This document shows, one piece after another, positions 1-6,494 of a DNA stretch of 17,921 nucleotides (within the stretch, counting starts at the first letter, position 1; every line of letters begins with the position of its first letter). The notes below the pieces were generated by a model. That model was not told the DNA's origin and did not search any database. It saw nothing but the letters and a program-made list of their open reading frames with translations. Source of the DNA: Oscillospiraceae bacterium (lineage in GTDB: Bacteria > Bacillota > Clostridia > Oscillospirales > Ruminococcaceae); assembly GCA_028694405.1 (NCBI GenBank), contig JAQUTM010000029.1, forward strand, positions 1-17,921. Direction: 5' to 3'. The position numbers and the translations under genes are program-made.

Positions 1-580
1 TGTCAGCGCTGTTACCGATGTAAGCACAGGCTGCAGCTCTTTAGGCATTATTCGGTACCAGAATATTTACGAAAGTTACTTTTTAAATTTGCTGCATGAG
101 AATAACTTGCAATATGAGGTTTTGTGGGAATATCCCATGTGCGTACTGATGAGCGAAAATCACCCACTTGCGGCTTTAAGCGATATTCCTTATCATCTGT
201 TGCTTCAATACACCGAAATCAGCCACGGAGATTTTCAAGTACCCGCGCTCCCCCCCAGCCAAACAAAAAAATTGGCAGCTGTTAACCCTTCTGCTAACCG
301 TATTTTTGTGTACGACCGCGGCAGCCAGTTTGATTTGCTACAGCGTGTGGCCGGCACCTATTTATGGGTTAGCCCTGTCCCCTATGAAGAATTATCAAAG
401 CATAATTTGGTACAAAAGCCATGCAGTGTTGCGGGCATCAATAAAGATATTGTAATTTACCACAATCGGGATGAATTACAGACGCACGAAAAGGAGTTTA
501 TTGACACTCTGCGCTTAGTGATAAAAACCGAACTGCAAATTTTTACCCCTGCAAAAACTTTTATAAAAAAACAGCTGTAA
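1..580 (+). CDS. LysR-family transcriptional regulator, C-terminal part (5' end outside window)
   Basis: The reading frame is open from base 2 to the TAA at 578-580, giving about 192 residues, so the gene starts before the window. The visible part looks like the ligand-binding (periplasmic-binding-protein-like) domain of a LysR-type regulator: an early GCSSLGIIRYQ stretch, a central VLMSENHPLA segment typical of the second subdomain, and a late segment returning to the first subdomain. The DNA-binding helix-turn-helix would lie in the missing N-terminal third. These proteins are cytoplasmic, bind a small metabolite and usually regulate a neighbouring, often divergent, gene. Neither target nor ligand can be read here, because the upstream neighbour is not in view. 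The TTG at 89 is an internal leucine codon, not the start. The gene converges on the rhomboid-like gene and ends at a hairpin. Confidence 0.85.
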   Translation, partial: VSAVTDVSTGCSSLGIIRYQNIYESYFLNLLHENNLQYEVLWEYPMCVLMSENHPLAALSDIPYHLLLQYTEISHGDFQVPALPPSQTKKLAAVNPSANRIFVYDRGSQFDLLQRVAGTYLWVSPVPYEELSKHNLVQKPCSVAGINKDIVIYHNRDELQTHEKEFIDTLRLVIKTELQIFTPAKTFIKKQL

Positions 581-621
581 AAGTTCAACTTAACTTTCTA
601 CTGCATTTAAAGTAAATTTAA

Positions 622-665
622 AAGGACACACTGCTCATACCTGACGGCATAGGCGGTGTGTCCTT
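622..665. terminator. Hairpin between convergent LysR and rhomboid-like genes
   Basis: AAGGACACACTGC pairs with GCGGTGTGTCCTT through 13 pairs, one of them G-T on the + strand, around a loop of about 18 nt. Neither side has a strong uninterrupted T run (TTATC on +, TTTTAAATTT on -), so termination may be modest. Its position between two converging genes suggests it serves both strands. Confidence 0.65.
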
Positions 666-681
666 ATCACTTGCTTTTCTC

Positions 682-1341
682 TTAATTATTGTAGTTATTA
701 TAATTATTTCTGAAATTTTCACGCACCTGTTTGTACTGGCGTTCGTTTTTCCACCGATGATAAATGTCCGGGCCGAAAAACAGTGCTAAATTCAGCATAG
801 CCGCTAAAATTAAGCACTTTGTGCTAAATCCGCCGTCCAAAAAAGAAATTGCCAGCAAAACACCGTCTGCAATAGCAAGATATTTTACTTTTATGGGCAA
901 AATGAAAAACAACAGCACCTGAAAGTTTGGAAATACTGCCGCAAAAGCAATAAACAAGGACAAATTAAGATAGGTTGTATTTGCATACCCAAAAATAAAG
1001 CCTACAACAATGGTAGCAATTAAGCCTGTAAAGTAAAATACGTTAAATTTAAAGCTTCCCCACTCATTTTCTAAGCTGGAGCCGATTAAATAGTAAAAAT
1101 AAAGGGTAAAAATCAGCCAAATGGGACTGGTTGCATCTGGAATGAACATAAATGTAAGCACACGCCAAATTTCGCCTTGCAGTATAGCGGCCTTAAAAAA
1201 GCTAAAACGGCTGATTAAATTTGCCGCCGGACTAAGCATATTCATAATATATATAAGGCCCATACCCCCTACAATTACCAACATTAAATTGGGGATACAA
1301 ATGTGCCCGAATTTGCGTTCCAGTTTATCTAAAAATTTCAT
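682..1341 (-). CDS. Rhomboid-fold membrane protein, catalytic residues missing
   Basis: A 219-residue protein with five or six hydrophobic helices, a short basic N-terminus (MKFLDKLERKFG) and a hydrophilic Asn-rich tail (NNYNNYNN). The segment GEIWRVLTFMFIP and the following helices resemble rhomboid-family proteins, in which G-x-W-R-L-x-T follows the first loop. The GxSG serine motif of active rhomboids is absent: the equivalent region reads NLSLFIAFAAVFPNFQ. The late-helix histidine is also missing. It is therefore probably a pseudoprotease of the Derlin/iRhom type; a substrate-handling role would be inference. I chose the ATG at 1341 because AGGAG lies 8 nt upstream; an in-frame start 14 codons earlier has no such site. 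A candidate promoter lies at 1435-1463. Fold call moderate to good; lack of catalytic motif seen directly. Confidence 0.75.
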   Translation of the reverse strand: MKFLDKLERKFGHICIPNLMLVIVGGMGLIYIMNMLSPAANLISRFSFFKAAILQGEIWRVLTFMFIPDATSPIWLIFTLYFYYLIGSSLENEWGSFKFNVFYFTGLIATIVVGFIFGYANTTYLNLSLFIAFAAVFPNFQVLLFFILPIKVKYLAIADGVLLAISFLDGGFSTKCLILAAMLNLALFFGPDIYHRWKNERQYKQVRENFRNNYNNYNN

Positions 1342-1434
1342 ATTAGCTTTCTCCTGCATATCTCGTTTCAAAAGCAAGCACATCTGCTAAACGCATTTGC
1401 CTGCCTGATAAAAATTATAAGTATAGTTTAGAGT

Positions 1435-1463
1435 ATTATAGGCTATTTTAAACAGTTGTGCAA
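1435..1463 (-). promoter_or_regulatory. Candidate promoter of rhomboid-like gene
   Basis: On the minus strand TTGCAC (1463-1458), a 17-nt spacer, then a perfect TATAAT (1440-1435). The -35 box is only half consensus. The predicted start of transcription lies near 1428, about 87 nt before the ATG. Confidence 0.45.
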
Positions 1464-1533
1464 GCGCACAAGTTTATTTTTACCTGTTATTTTGCCAAAC
1501 TGCTTACTTTTTTCTTTAATTGTAAAAAAACAT

Positions 1534-1562
1534 TTGCTAATTATAAGCTAATTTTATATAAT
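1534..1562 (+). promoter_or_regulatory. Candidate prfC promoter
   Basis: TTGCTA (1534-1539), a 17-nt spacer and a perfect TATAAT (1557-1562). It predicts transcription from about 1569 and a leader of about 140 nt before prfC. Confidence 0.5.
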
Positions 1563-1708
1563 AAAAAAGTACGTTTTTATGTTGTATTTTGCCTGTATGC
1601 GTACTTTATTTATTTAAGCAAGCCTAAACGCTTTTTATTTGCCGCATACTGGTTTTATTCCCATTGTAAGCGGCATGCTATACCAAATTAACATGGAGGA
1701 ACAACCCT

Positions 1709-3304
1709 GTGCCAAATTTTGAAAATGAAATTAAACGCCGTCGCACCTTTGCTATTATCAGCCACCCGGACGCCGGTAAAACTACCTTAACCGAAAAGTT
1801 TTTGCTGTACGGCGGTGCTATCCAGCAGGCCGGCAGCGTTAAAGGCAAAAAGGCAGCAAAACACGCTGTTAGCGACTGGATGGAAATTGAAAAACAGCGC
1901 GGTATTAGTGTTACTTCGTCTGTAATGCAGTTTAATTATGAAGGTTATTGCATTAATATTTTGGACACCCCGGGACACCAAGATTTTAGTGAAGACACCT
2001 ATCGTACCCTTATGGCCGCAGACAGTGCAGTAATGGTTATTGATGCCGCCAAAGGCGTAGAGGCACAGACAGAAAAGCTGTTTAAAGTTTGCCTGCTGCG
2101 TGATATTCCTATTTTTACATTTATCAATAAAATGGACCGTGAGGCTTTAAATCCTTTCGACCTATTAGATGAAGTTGAACAAAAGCTAGGTATCAAAACT
2201 TACCCCATGAACTGGCCTATCGGTTGTGGCAAGGAGTTTAAAGGCGTTTATGACCGTGAAAAAAAGGAAATCATAGCTTTTCAAGCGGGTGAACGTGCTA
2301 ACGGACAAAAGGAAGTTGCCTCTATAGCCGCCCATTTGGGAGACGCTAACTTAGACCAGTTGATTACCCCACATTTGCATCAACAACTAGCAGAAGATAT
2401 TGAGCTTTTAGACGGTGCCAGCTATGAATTTGATATGAACGCTATCCGTCACGCAAAATTGAGCCCTGTATTTTTTGGTTCGGCTTTGACTAATTTTGGT
2501 GTAGAGCCCTTTTTGGAGGACTTTTTAAAGTTAACGACCTCCCCGCTTTCTCGCAACAGCGACAAAGGCGAAATTAGCGCTTTTGACGAAGATTTTACTG
2601 CTTTTGTTTTCAAAATACAAGCAAATATGAATAAAGCGCACCGTGACCGTATTGCCTTTATGCGCATTTGCAGCGGCAAATTTGAAAAAGGCATGGAAGT
2701 TTACCATATGCAGGGCGGCAGAAAGATTAAATTAAGCCAACCACAACAAATTATGGCGGACAGCCGCGAAATTATTGAAGAAGCATACGCCGGAGACATT
2801 ATTGGCGTGTTTGACCCGGGTATTTTTAGCATTGGGGATACATTTTGCCACGAAAAAAACAAGTTTACCTTTGAGGGGATTCCCACTTTTGCACCCGAGC
2901 ATTTTAAACGCATAACACCTGTAGACACTATGAAGCGTAAGCAATTTACTAAAGGAACCGAGCAAATTGCAAACGAGGGTGCGATTCAAATTTTCCGTCC
3001 TTTTGGTTTTGGCCTAGAGGAGGTAATTGTGGGTGTAGTTGGCGTTTTACAATTTGAAGTGTTGGAATACCGCTTAAAAAATGAGTACAATGTAGATATT
3101 CGCATGGAATCTATGCCTCACAGCTTAATACGCTGGATAAAAAACGATGACATAGATATGGAGCGTTTAAGCCTGACAAGCGATACGAAAAAAATTGAAG
3201 ATATGCGCGGACACAAAGCCTTGCTATTTGCTAACGCATGGAGCATAAACTGGGCACTGGAACACAATAACGGGCTTGTTTTAGAAGAAGTCAGCCGCGG
3301 TTAA
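1709..3304 (+). CDS. prfC: Peptide chain release factor 3 (RF3), translational GTPase
   Basis: A 531-residue cytoplasmic GTPase of the size expected for RF3. RF3 recycles RF1/RF2 from the ribosome after peptide release. The GTP-binding motifs are all visible: P-loop SHPDAGKTT (18-26), RGISVTSS (64-71), DTPGH (86-90) and NKMD (140-143). The QRGISVTSS switch sequence and the DTPGHQDFSEDTYRTL segment are characteristic of RF3 rather than EF-G, and the protein lacks EF-G domains IV-V; C-terminal FRPFGFGLEEVIVGVVGVLQFEVL also fits RF3. The start is a GTG at 1709 with GGAGG ending 9 nt upstream. The gene is monocistronic: promoter candidate at 1534-1562, strong terminator at 3399-3447. Nothing in the reading frame looks damaged. 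Confidence 0.97.
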   Translation: MPNFENEIKRRRTFAIISHPDAGKTTLTEKFLLYGGAIQQAGSVKGKKAAKHAVSDWMEIEKQRGISVTSSVMQFNYEGYCINILDTPGHQDFSEDTYRTLMAADSAVMVIDAAKGVEAQTEKLFKVCLLRDIPIFTFINKMDREALNPFDLLDEVEQKLGIKTYPMNWPIGCGKEFKGVYDREKKEIIAFQAGERANGQKEVASIAAHLGDANLDQLITPHLHQQLAEDIELLDGASYEFDMNAIRHAKLSPVFFGSALTNFGVEPFLEDFLKLTTSPLSRNSDKGEISAFDEDFTAFVFKIQANMNKAHRDRIAFMRICSGKFEKGMEVYHMQGGRKIKLSQPQQIMADSREIIEEAYAGDIIGVFDPGIFSIGDTFCHEKNKFTFEGIPTFAPEHFKRITPVDTMKRKQFTKGTEQIANEGAIQIFRPFGFGLEEVIVGVVGVLQFEVLEYRLKNEYNVDIRMESMPHSLIRWIKNDDIDMERLSLTSDTKKIEDMRGHKALLFANAWSINWALEHNNGLVLEEVSRG

Positions 3305-3398
3305 GTGTTTTTAAAAGAAACCCACAAAAGTAAAGCAAGCTTATATCTTATATTTAATTAGCTTGTAAAATAAAATTATAAAATATATTTTTGCATAG

Positions 3399-3447
3399 AA
3401 AAGCCTGTGAAAAGCACAATTTGTGCGTTTTTCACAGGCTTTTTGTT
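3399..3447. terminator. Bidirectional intrinsic terminator between prfC and the 153-residue gene
   Basis: AAAAGCCTGTGAAAA and the matching TTTTCACAGGCTTTT form a long stem, closed by an inner GCACAA/TTGTGC stem with a one-base bulge. A T-rich tail follows on the + strand and a shorter one on the minus strand. It sits between convergent genes. Confidence 0.85.
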
Positions 3448-3471
3448 TTCCTCGTAAATCTTATTTACTTT

Positions 3472-3933
3472 TTAATATCTACCTAATTTATCAAAAAAAG
3501 GCGCAAACTCCTCTTTTAAATTTACCAATAAAGCACCGTTAACTGTAATTACCGCATTATTTTTTGCAGTAAATACCAAGTTATCGCAGCCATGCATAGG
3601 GATAATTCCATAAATTTTATCATATCCCTTTTCCCAATGCCCGTCTTTAATTTCGTTAAAAAAGTAATCCTTGCGTCCATAACTAAAACCACGCTCATAT
3701 ATATCTAAATAAAAACAGCGGTTGCCAAGCATCATATAAAAAATAATGCTGGCAATGCAAATAGCCAACGGTATTACTACCATTAGCAACGTTTGTACGC
3801 TAAACGCCCCAGACATAATTCCCACAGATAAAACGCCTATTAAGCCTGTGATAACCGCTATAACAGCGTACATAACTTTGCGCATTTTTACCCGCGCTGC
3901 ATTTAATTCAACTTTTTTAACAAATTTACCCAT
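3472..3933 (-). CDS. Small membrane protein, two N-terminal helices and a soluble C-terminal domain
   Basis: I do not recognise a named family. The 153-residue protein has a basic start (MGKFVKKVELNAARVKMRK), two hydrophobic helices at about 20-42 and 48-68, then about 80 soluble residues rich in aromatic and beta-prone positions. Two helices followed by a small beta domain is the layout of YcxB/PH-like bacterial membrane proteins, but that is a shape comparison only. It starts 22 nt after the stop of the GtrII-like gene on the same strand, so the two are probably co-transcribed. The ribosome binding site is weak (AAGGATTGG about 10 nt upstream). It ends at the shared terminator behind prfC. 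Confidence 0.7.
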   Translation of the reverse strand: MGKFVKKVELNAARVKMRKVMYAVIAVITGLIGVLSVGIMSGAFSVQTLLMVVIPLAICIASIIFYMMLGNRCFYLDIYERGFSYGRKDYFFNEIKDGHWEKGYDKIYGIIPMHGCDNLVFTAKNNAVITVNGALLVNLKEEFAPFFDKLGRY

Positions 3934-3955
3934 TGTCTTTTTCCAATCCTTTTAT

Positions 3956-5458
3956 TTAGTATATTGCAATGTAGGCGGTATCTCCTACAAATACGATTTG
4001 TTCGCTTGGGTTAAAATAATTCCAGTTTTTACCCTCAAAATACTGCGCGTAAACAGTCGCGTCCATTTCTGCCGACGTATACCGTTCTTCTCCCAACACA
4101 TAGTTAAAAAGAGGTGTACGACCCCATGTTACATTAAGTGCAGGGATATTGATGTCATAGCTTTGATATACCACACTGCTGTACTTTGGCTTTAAAATAG
4201 CGTCATCACAAAACGCCAGCTTTGTTATTTGGGTACTATTTTCCGTTTCATATTCTTGAATATACAGCACTGCGGCGCGCGCCAATTCAGCGTCTAATTT
4301 ATTGGTTGCAATGTGGCTAGCGGCTGTATTTTGCACATTGAAAGCGCAAATAAGCCCAAATCCAACGGATAGTATTACAAGTATTTTTTCAAAAAATTTA
4401 TAAGTACCGCTATATAAGGCAAGTACCAGTACCATGGCAATAAACCAATATACGCCCACTACAGTGCGGGGCAAAATCCATGCATCGCTGGTCACCATAT
4501 GCGGCACCCAAATAGCGCCGTAACCTGCTACAAGCAGCACCAACACCGTAACCTGTTTTGCCACAGGAAGCTTACCCTTTATTACAAAAAACAAAAGAGC
4601 CGCCAACACAATACATAAAATACCAATTACAGTGCCACGCTGCATCAAGCCATAACCATCTACCCAAATCTGCTTTTGGTATTTTAAAACTTTTTGAGCA
4701 TTTTTTAGTAAGGTTTCTAAACTGAGGCTTACGCTGCGGGTATCCAGCCCACTTTGGCTGAATTTTTGTATTACTACGTTTATCCCTGCCGCCAAACCCC
4801 CGGTACCTATTATCCATAACATCTCTACAGCCAAGCTTTTGCTAAAATACAGCTTATGCCGAACCACTACCACCAACAACGCCAAAATGAGATATTGCTC
4901 GATACAAATTTGGTAGCAACCAAAAGCAACAGTTAACAGCAGTATGGCAGCAGCGGCAGATTTTACATTGCTTTTTACACCCATTAAAAGTGCCGCACCT
5001 GTGCTGCTTATTAACGCCAGTGCAAACGGAAAAGCTAACTCGGGAAAAAGCAGCCATTCCAGCAGACTAACATTTACAAACATAATAAACACTGCTGTCC
5101 AAAGCCCTATTTTCACCCACAGACTATCGGCTTTTTCTGCCATGTAATAGCGCAAAATCAGCCAAATAGATGCGGCGCACAGTCCTGCCGCAGCTATAAA
5201 AAACATTGTAAATAGCGGCTGTAATGTTACGGCATTTAAGCCCATTGCGCCAAGCAGCTGCATAAATATGCCTGTCACAAAGCGTCCTTGTGCAAAAAAC
5301 TGGCCATATCCTGTACGCCAATACTCTGCATAGCTGTCTATGGAATAATGCTTCATAATAAGCATGGCATAACATAAAAACAAAACCAATGTACAGCAGC
5401 CCCAAGTTTTGCCTAGCTTTATTAGTTTATTTTTAAACCAAGCCGTTTCTTTTTTCAT
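3956..5458 (-). CDS. GtrII-like polytopic membrane protein (GT-C-type glycosyltransferase fold)
   Basis: A 500-residue protein with about 10-12 hydrophobic helices and a soluble C-terminal part of about 110 residues. The start pattern, one helix then YSIDSYAEYWRTGYGQFFAQGRF, resembles the GtrII/Glucos_trans_II family, in which an Asp in the first external loop is the likely catalytic residue of a GT-C fold. Family members add sugars from lipid-linked donors to surface polysaccharides. No GtrA flippase or GtrB donor synthase is adjacent, so donor and acceptor are unknown. A candidate promoter (TTGCAA-17-TATAAT) lies at 5557-5585. The downstream 153-residue gene probably shares the transcript. 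GT-C-like membrane protein: fairly sure; specific glucosyl transfer: not shown by the sequence. Confidence 0.7.
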   Translation of the reverse strand: MKKETAWFKNKLIKLGKTWGCCTLVLFLCYAMLIMKHYSIDSYAEYWRTGYGQFFAQGRFVTGIFMQLLGAMGLNAVTLQPLFTMFFIAAAGLCAASIWLILRYYMAEKADSLWVKIGLWTAVFIMFVNVSLLEWLLFPELAFPFALALISSTGAALLMGVKSNVKSAAAAILLLTVAFGCYQICIEQYLILALLVVVVRHKLYFSKSLAVEMLWIIGTGGLAAGINVVIQKFSQSGLDTRSVSLSLETLLKNAQKVLKYQKQIWVDGYGLMQRGTVIGILCIVLAALLFFVIKGKLPVAKQVTVLVLLVAGYGAIWVPHMVTSDAWILPRTVVGVYWFIAMVLVLALYSGTYKFFEKILVILSVGFGLICAFNVQNTAASHIATNKLDAELARAAVLYIQEYETENSTQITKLAFCDDAILKPKYSSVVYQSYDINIPALNVTWGRTPLFNYVLGEERYTSAEMDATVYAQYFEGKNWNYFNPSEQIVFVGDTAYIAIY

Positions 5459-5556
5459 ACGCTGTTTCCATTCCTTATCGCCGATATAACCGCTGCCATG
5501 GCAGCCTTACTTTTAAGCGCCTAAAAGCAAACTTTCAGACAAATAATATAAATTTT

Positions 5557-5585
5557 ATTATACTCTATTGTTCTTTTTCTTGCAA
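5557..5585 (-). promoter_or_regulatory. Promoter of the GtrII-like gene
   Basis: On the minus strand TTGCAA (5585-5580), a 17-nt spacer and a perfect TATAAT (5562-5557). It lies about 100 nt before the start codon and just beyond the terminator of the preceding 79-residue gene, which is where an independent promoter is expected. Confidence 0.6.
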
Positions 5586-5601
5586 CGCACACATTTGCTA
5601 C

Positions 5602-5633
5602 AAAAAAACCGCACACTTTTATTTGTGTGCGGC
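5602..5633 (-). terminator. Intrinsic terminator of the 79-residue gene
   Basis: On the minus strand GCCGCACAC and GTGTGCGG form an 8-bp GC-rich stem with an 8-nt loop, followed directly by seven T residues. It begins a few bases after the stop codon and separates this gene from the GtrII-like operon. Confidence 0.9.
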
Positions 5634-5638
5634 ACCCA

Positions 5639-5878
5639 TTACTTAGAGACAAAGGCAGCTTGTGCGCTGTGAGCAGGCAGCTCCTCTGCCTTTTTAGGGG
5701 CAGGCTGCAGCAGACGTCCTGCAATTAACATACCTGTAAAATAAGCAAAAGCCACCAATAGAACGGACAAAATTATCACGCGAATAATCCACATGTTTTC
5801 GTGTAAAAAGCTGGGGCGCAGCGGCGTTGGTTTGGCCCCTTTTACATCATGATATTCTGTTATCTGTGTATGCTTCAT
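5639..5878 (-). CDS. Small single-helix membrane protein, unknown function
   Basis: A 79-residue protein, not recognised. Residues 1-30 are polar (MKHTQITEYHDVKGAKPTPL), followed by one hydrophobic helix (about 31-52, WIIRVIILSVLLVAFAYFTG) and a polar Pro/Ala/Lys/Glu-rich tail. The ATG at 5878 is preferred because GAGGG lies 5-6 nt upstream; the frame is open 25 codons further up but has no ribosome binding site there and would run into the promoter. It has its own promoter candidate (5925-5953) and a strong terminator, which argues for a real, independently expressed gene despite its size. It sits beside the repeat-rich gap described separately. Confidence 0.7.
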   Translation of the reverse strand: MKHTQITEYHDVKGAKPTPLRPSFLHENMWIIRVIILSVLLVAFAYFTGMLIAGRLLQPAPKKAEELPAHSAQAAFVSK

Positions 5879-5924
5879 ACAATCCCTCTTTTTCTGTTTT
5901 ATCGGCTTAGCTGCCGGACATCCG

Positions 5925-5953
5925 TTTATAGCAGCTGCATCTTTGCATACCAA
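5925..5953 (-). promoter_or_regulatory. Promoter candidate of the 79-residue gene
   Basis: On the minus strand TTGGTA (5953-5948), a 17-nt spacer and TATAAA (5930-5925). The predicted transcript starts about 40 nt before the start codon at 5878. Confidence 0.5.
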
Positions 5954-5999
5954 GTATTTACGCTGTAGGTAAATAACTGTTTCGATTTTTTGGAGTTAC

Positions 6000-6168
6000 T
6001 TGCAACATGTTATACTTAGGCAAAGCCTAGGAAACCCATTTTAAAATGCGGACGCAAATTCTGCTTTATACGCGACGATTCAGCAGTATTTTATTTATGC
6101 GTCTGTAAAATGCAAATTGCCTAACCCTCCAATACAGCCCATACTATAGTTTAATATATGTACTGCAA
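6000..6168. ncRNA. Candidate structured RNA element (strand uncertain)
   Basis: Nested complementary segments: TTGCA (6000-6004) with TGCAA (6164-6168); TTAGGCAA (6016-6023) with TTGCCTAA (6117-6124), perfect over 8 bp; CATTTT (6037-6042) with AAAATG (6107-6112); GCGGACGCA (6048-6056) with TGCGTCTGT (6098-6106), nine pairs; CTGCT (6061-6065) with AGCAG (6082-6086). Two G-T pairs in the nine-pair stem would be C/A mismatches in a minus-strand RNA, which favours + strand transcription. No U-tailed terminator follows directly. The pairing was found by eye with no folding energy, so this is a proposal only. Confidence 0.3.
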
Positions 6169-6178
6169 CTAAGTTAAA

Positions 6179-6198
6179 TTGTAACATAAAAGTTACAA
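6179..6198. promoter_or_regulatory. Operator-like inverted repeat over a possible minus-strand -10
   Basis: TTGTAAC (6179-6185), a 6-nt A/T spacer and GTTACAA (6192-6198): a perfect 7-6-7 dyad of operator size. On the minus strand its arm lies inside an extended -10-like TGTTACAAT (6186-6178), with a poor -35. A dimeric repressor binding here would block that start; the regulator is unknown. Confidence 0.35.
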
Positions 6199-6431
6199 AA
6201 ATACCAGTAAAAGTAGTTTTGCAAGGTCACAAAATAAAGCCTGCAACTTTGTATAAAGTGTGCTCTATTTACTGATTTTTTTGTTTTTGTGACAAATACT
6301 TCTGTTTATCGACATTTCTATTTGAGGGCAGCAAGACAAGTTTATTTTTTAATATGTCGCTTTAAATTTTATAAAAAGCATATGGTATTTTTTACCGTTT
6401 TAAGTTTACTGCCCTTTATTTTACACAACAC

Positions 6432-6460
6432 TTTACAGAAAGCGTGCAATCGTGCATAAT
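6432..6460 (+). promoter_or_regulatory. Promoter of the 78-residue / DUF4230 gene pair
   Basis: TTTACA (6432-6437), a 17-nt spacer and CATAAT (6455-6460), each one base off consensus. The predicted start near 6467 gives a short leader of about 28 nt. The direct repeat CGTGCA-AT-CGTGCA (6443-6456) overlaps the spacer and -10. Confidence 0.55.
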
Positions 6461-6494
6461 TAAAAACAGAAAATTGATTGCGGAGGATTTTAAC

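Larger units (their letters stand above)
1342..1708. other. Divergent intergenic region between rhomboid-like gene and prfC
   Basis: A very AT-rich 367-nt gap with no convincing gene. An open frame at 1458-1691 has no ribosome binding site and a composition like non-coding DNA. The gap holds one candidate promoter for each flanking gene (1435-1463 on -, 1534-1562 on +), a roughly 140-nt prfC leader with some inverted repeats, and the prfC ribosome binding site at 1695-1699. Confidence 0.6.
5879..6494. other. 616-nt gene-free divergent region rich in inverted repeats
   Basis: No gene was found here on either strand. The gap lies between two divergently transcribed small membrane-protein genes. 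It holds a promoter for each (5925-5953 on -, 6432-6460 on +), a nested set of complementary segments at 6000-6168, an operator-like inverted repeat at 6179-6198, and further complementary pairs: 6226-6234 with 6285-6293, CGACAT/ATGTCG flanking about 6313-6356, and AGGGCAG/CTGCCCT near 6326 and 6410. This is much more dyad structure than in the other gaps of the window. Confidence 0.55.

Noticed and set aside
1121..1390. Open frame of 89 codons on + across the rhomboid-like gene
   Set aside because: Antisense shadow of a better-supported membrane-protein gene, without a ribosome binding site.
1458..1691. Open frame of 77 codons on + upstream of prfC
   Set aside because: No ribosome binding site, AT-rich composition like the surrounding DNA, and it overlaps the candidate prfC promoter and leader.
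6048..6168. 6S RNA, SRP RNA or a named riboswitch
   Set aside because: The long imperfect hairpin shape recalls 6S RNA, but I see no recognisable conserved bubble, no terminator at the end and no signature of SRP RNA, TPP, SAM, cobalamin or ydaO classes.
6443..6456. Tandem CGTGCA direct repeat as a regulator site
   Set aside because: Only two six-base units with a 2-nt gap; too short to separate from chance, so noted only with the promoter.
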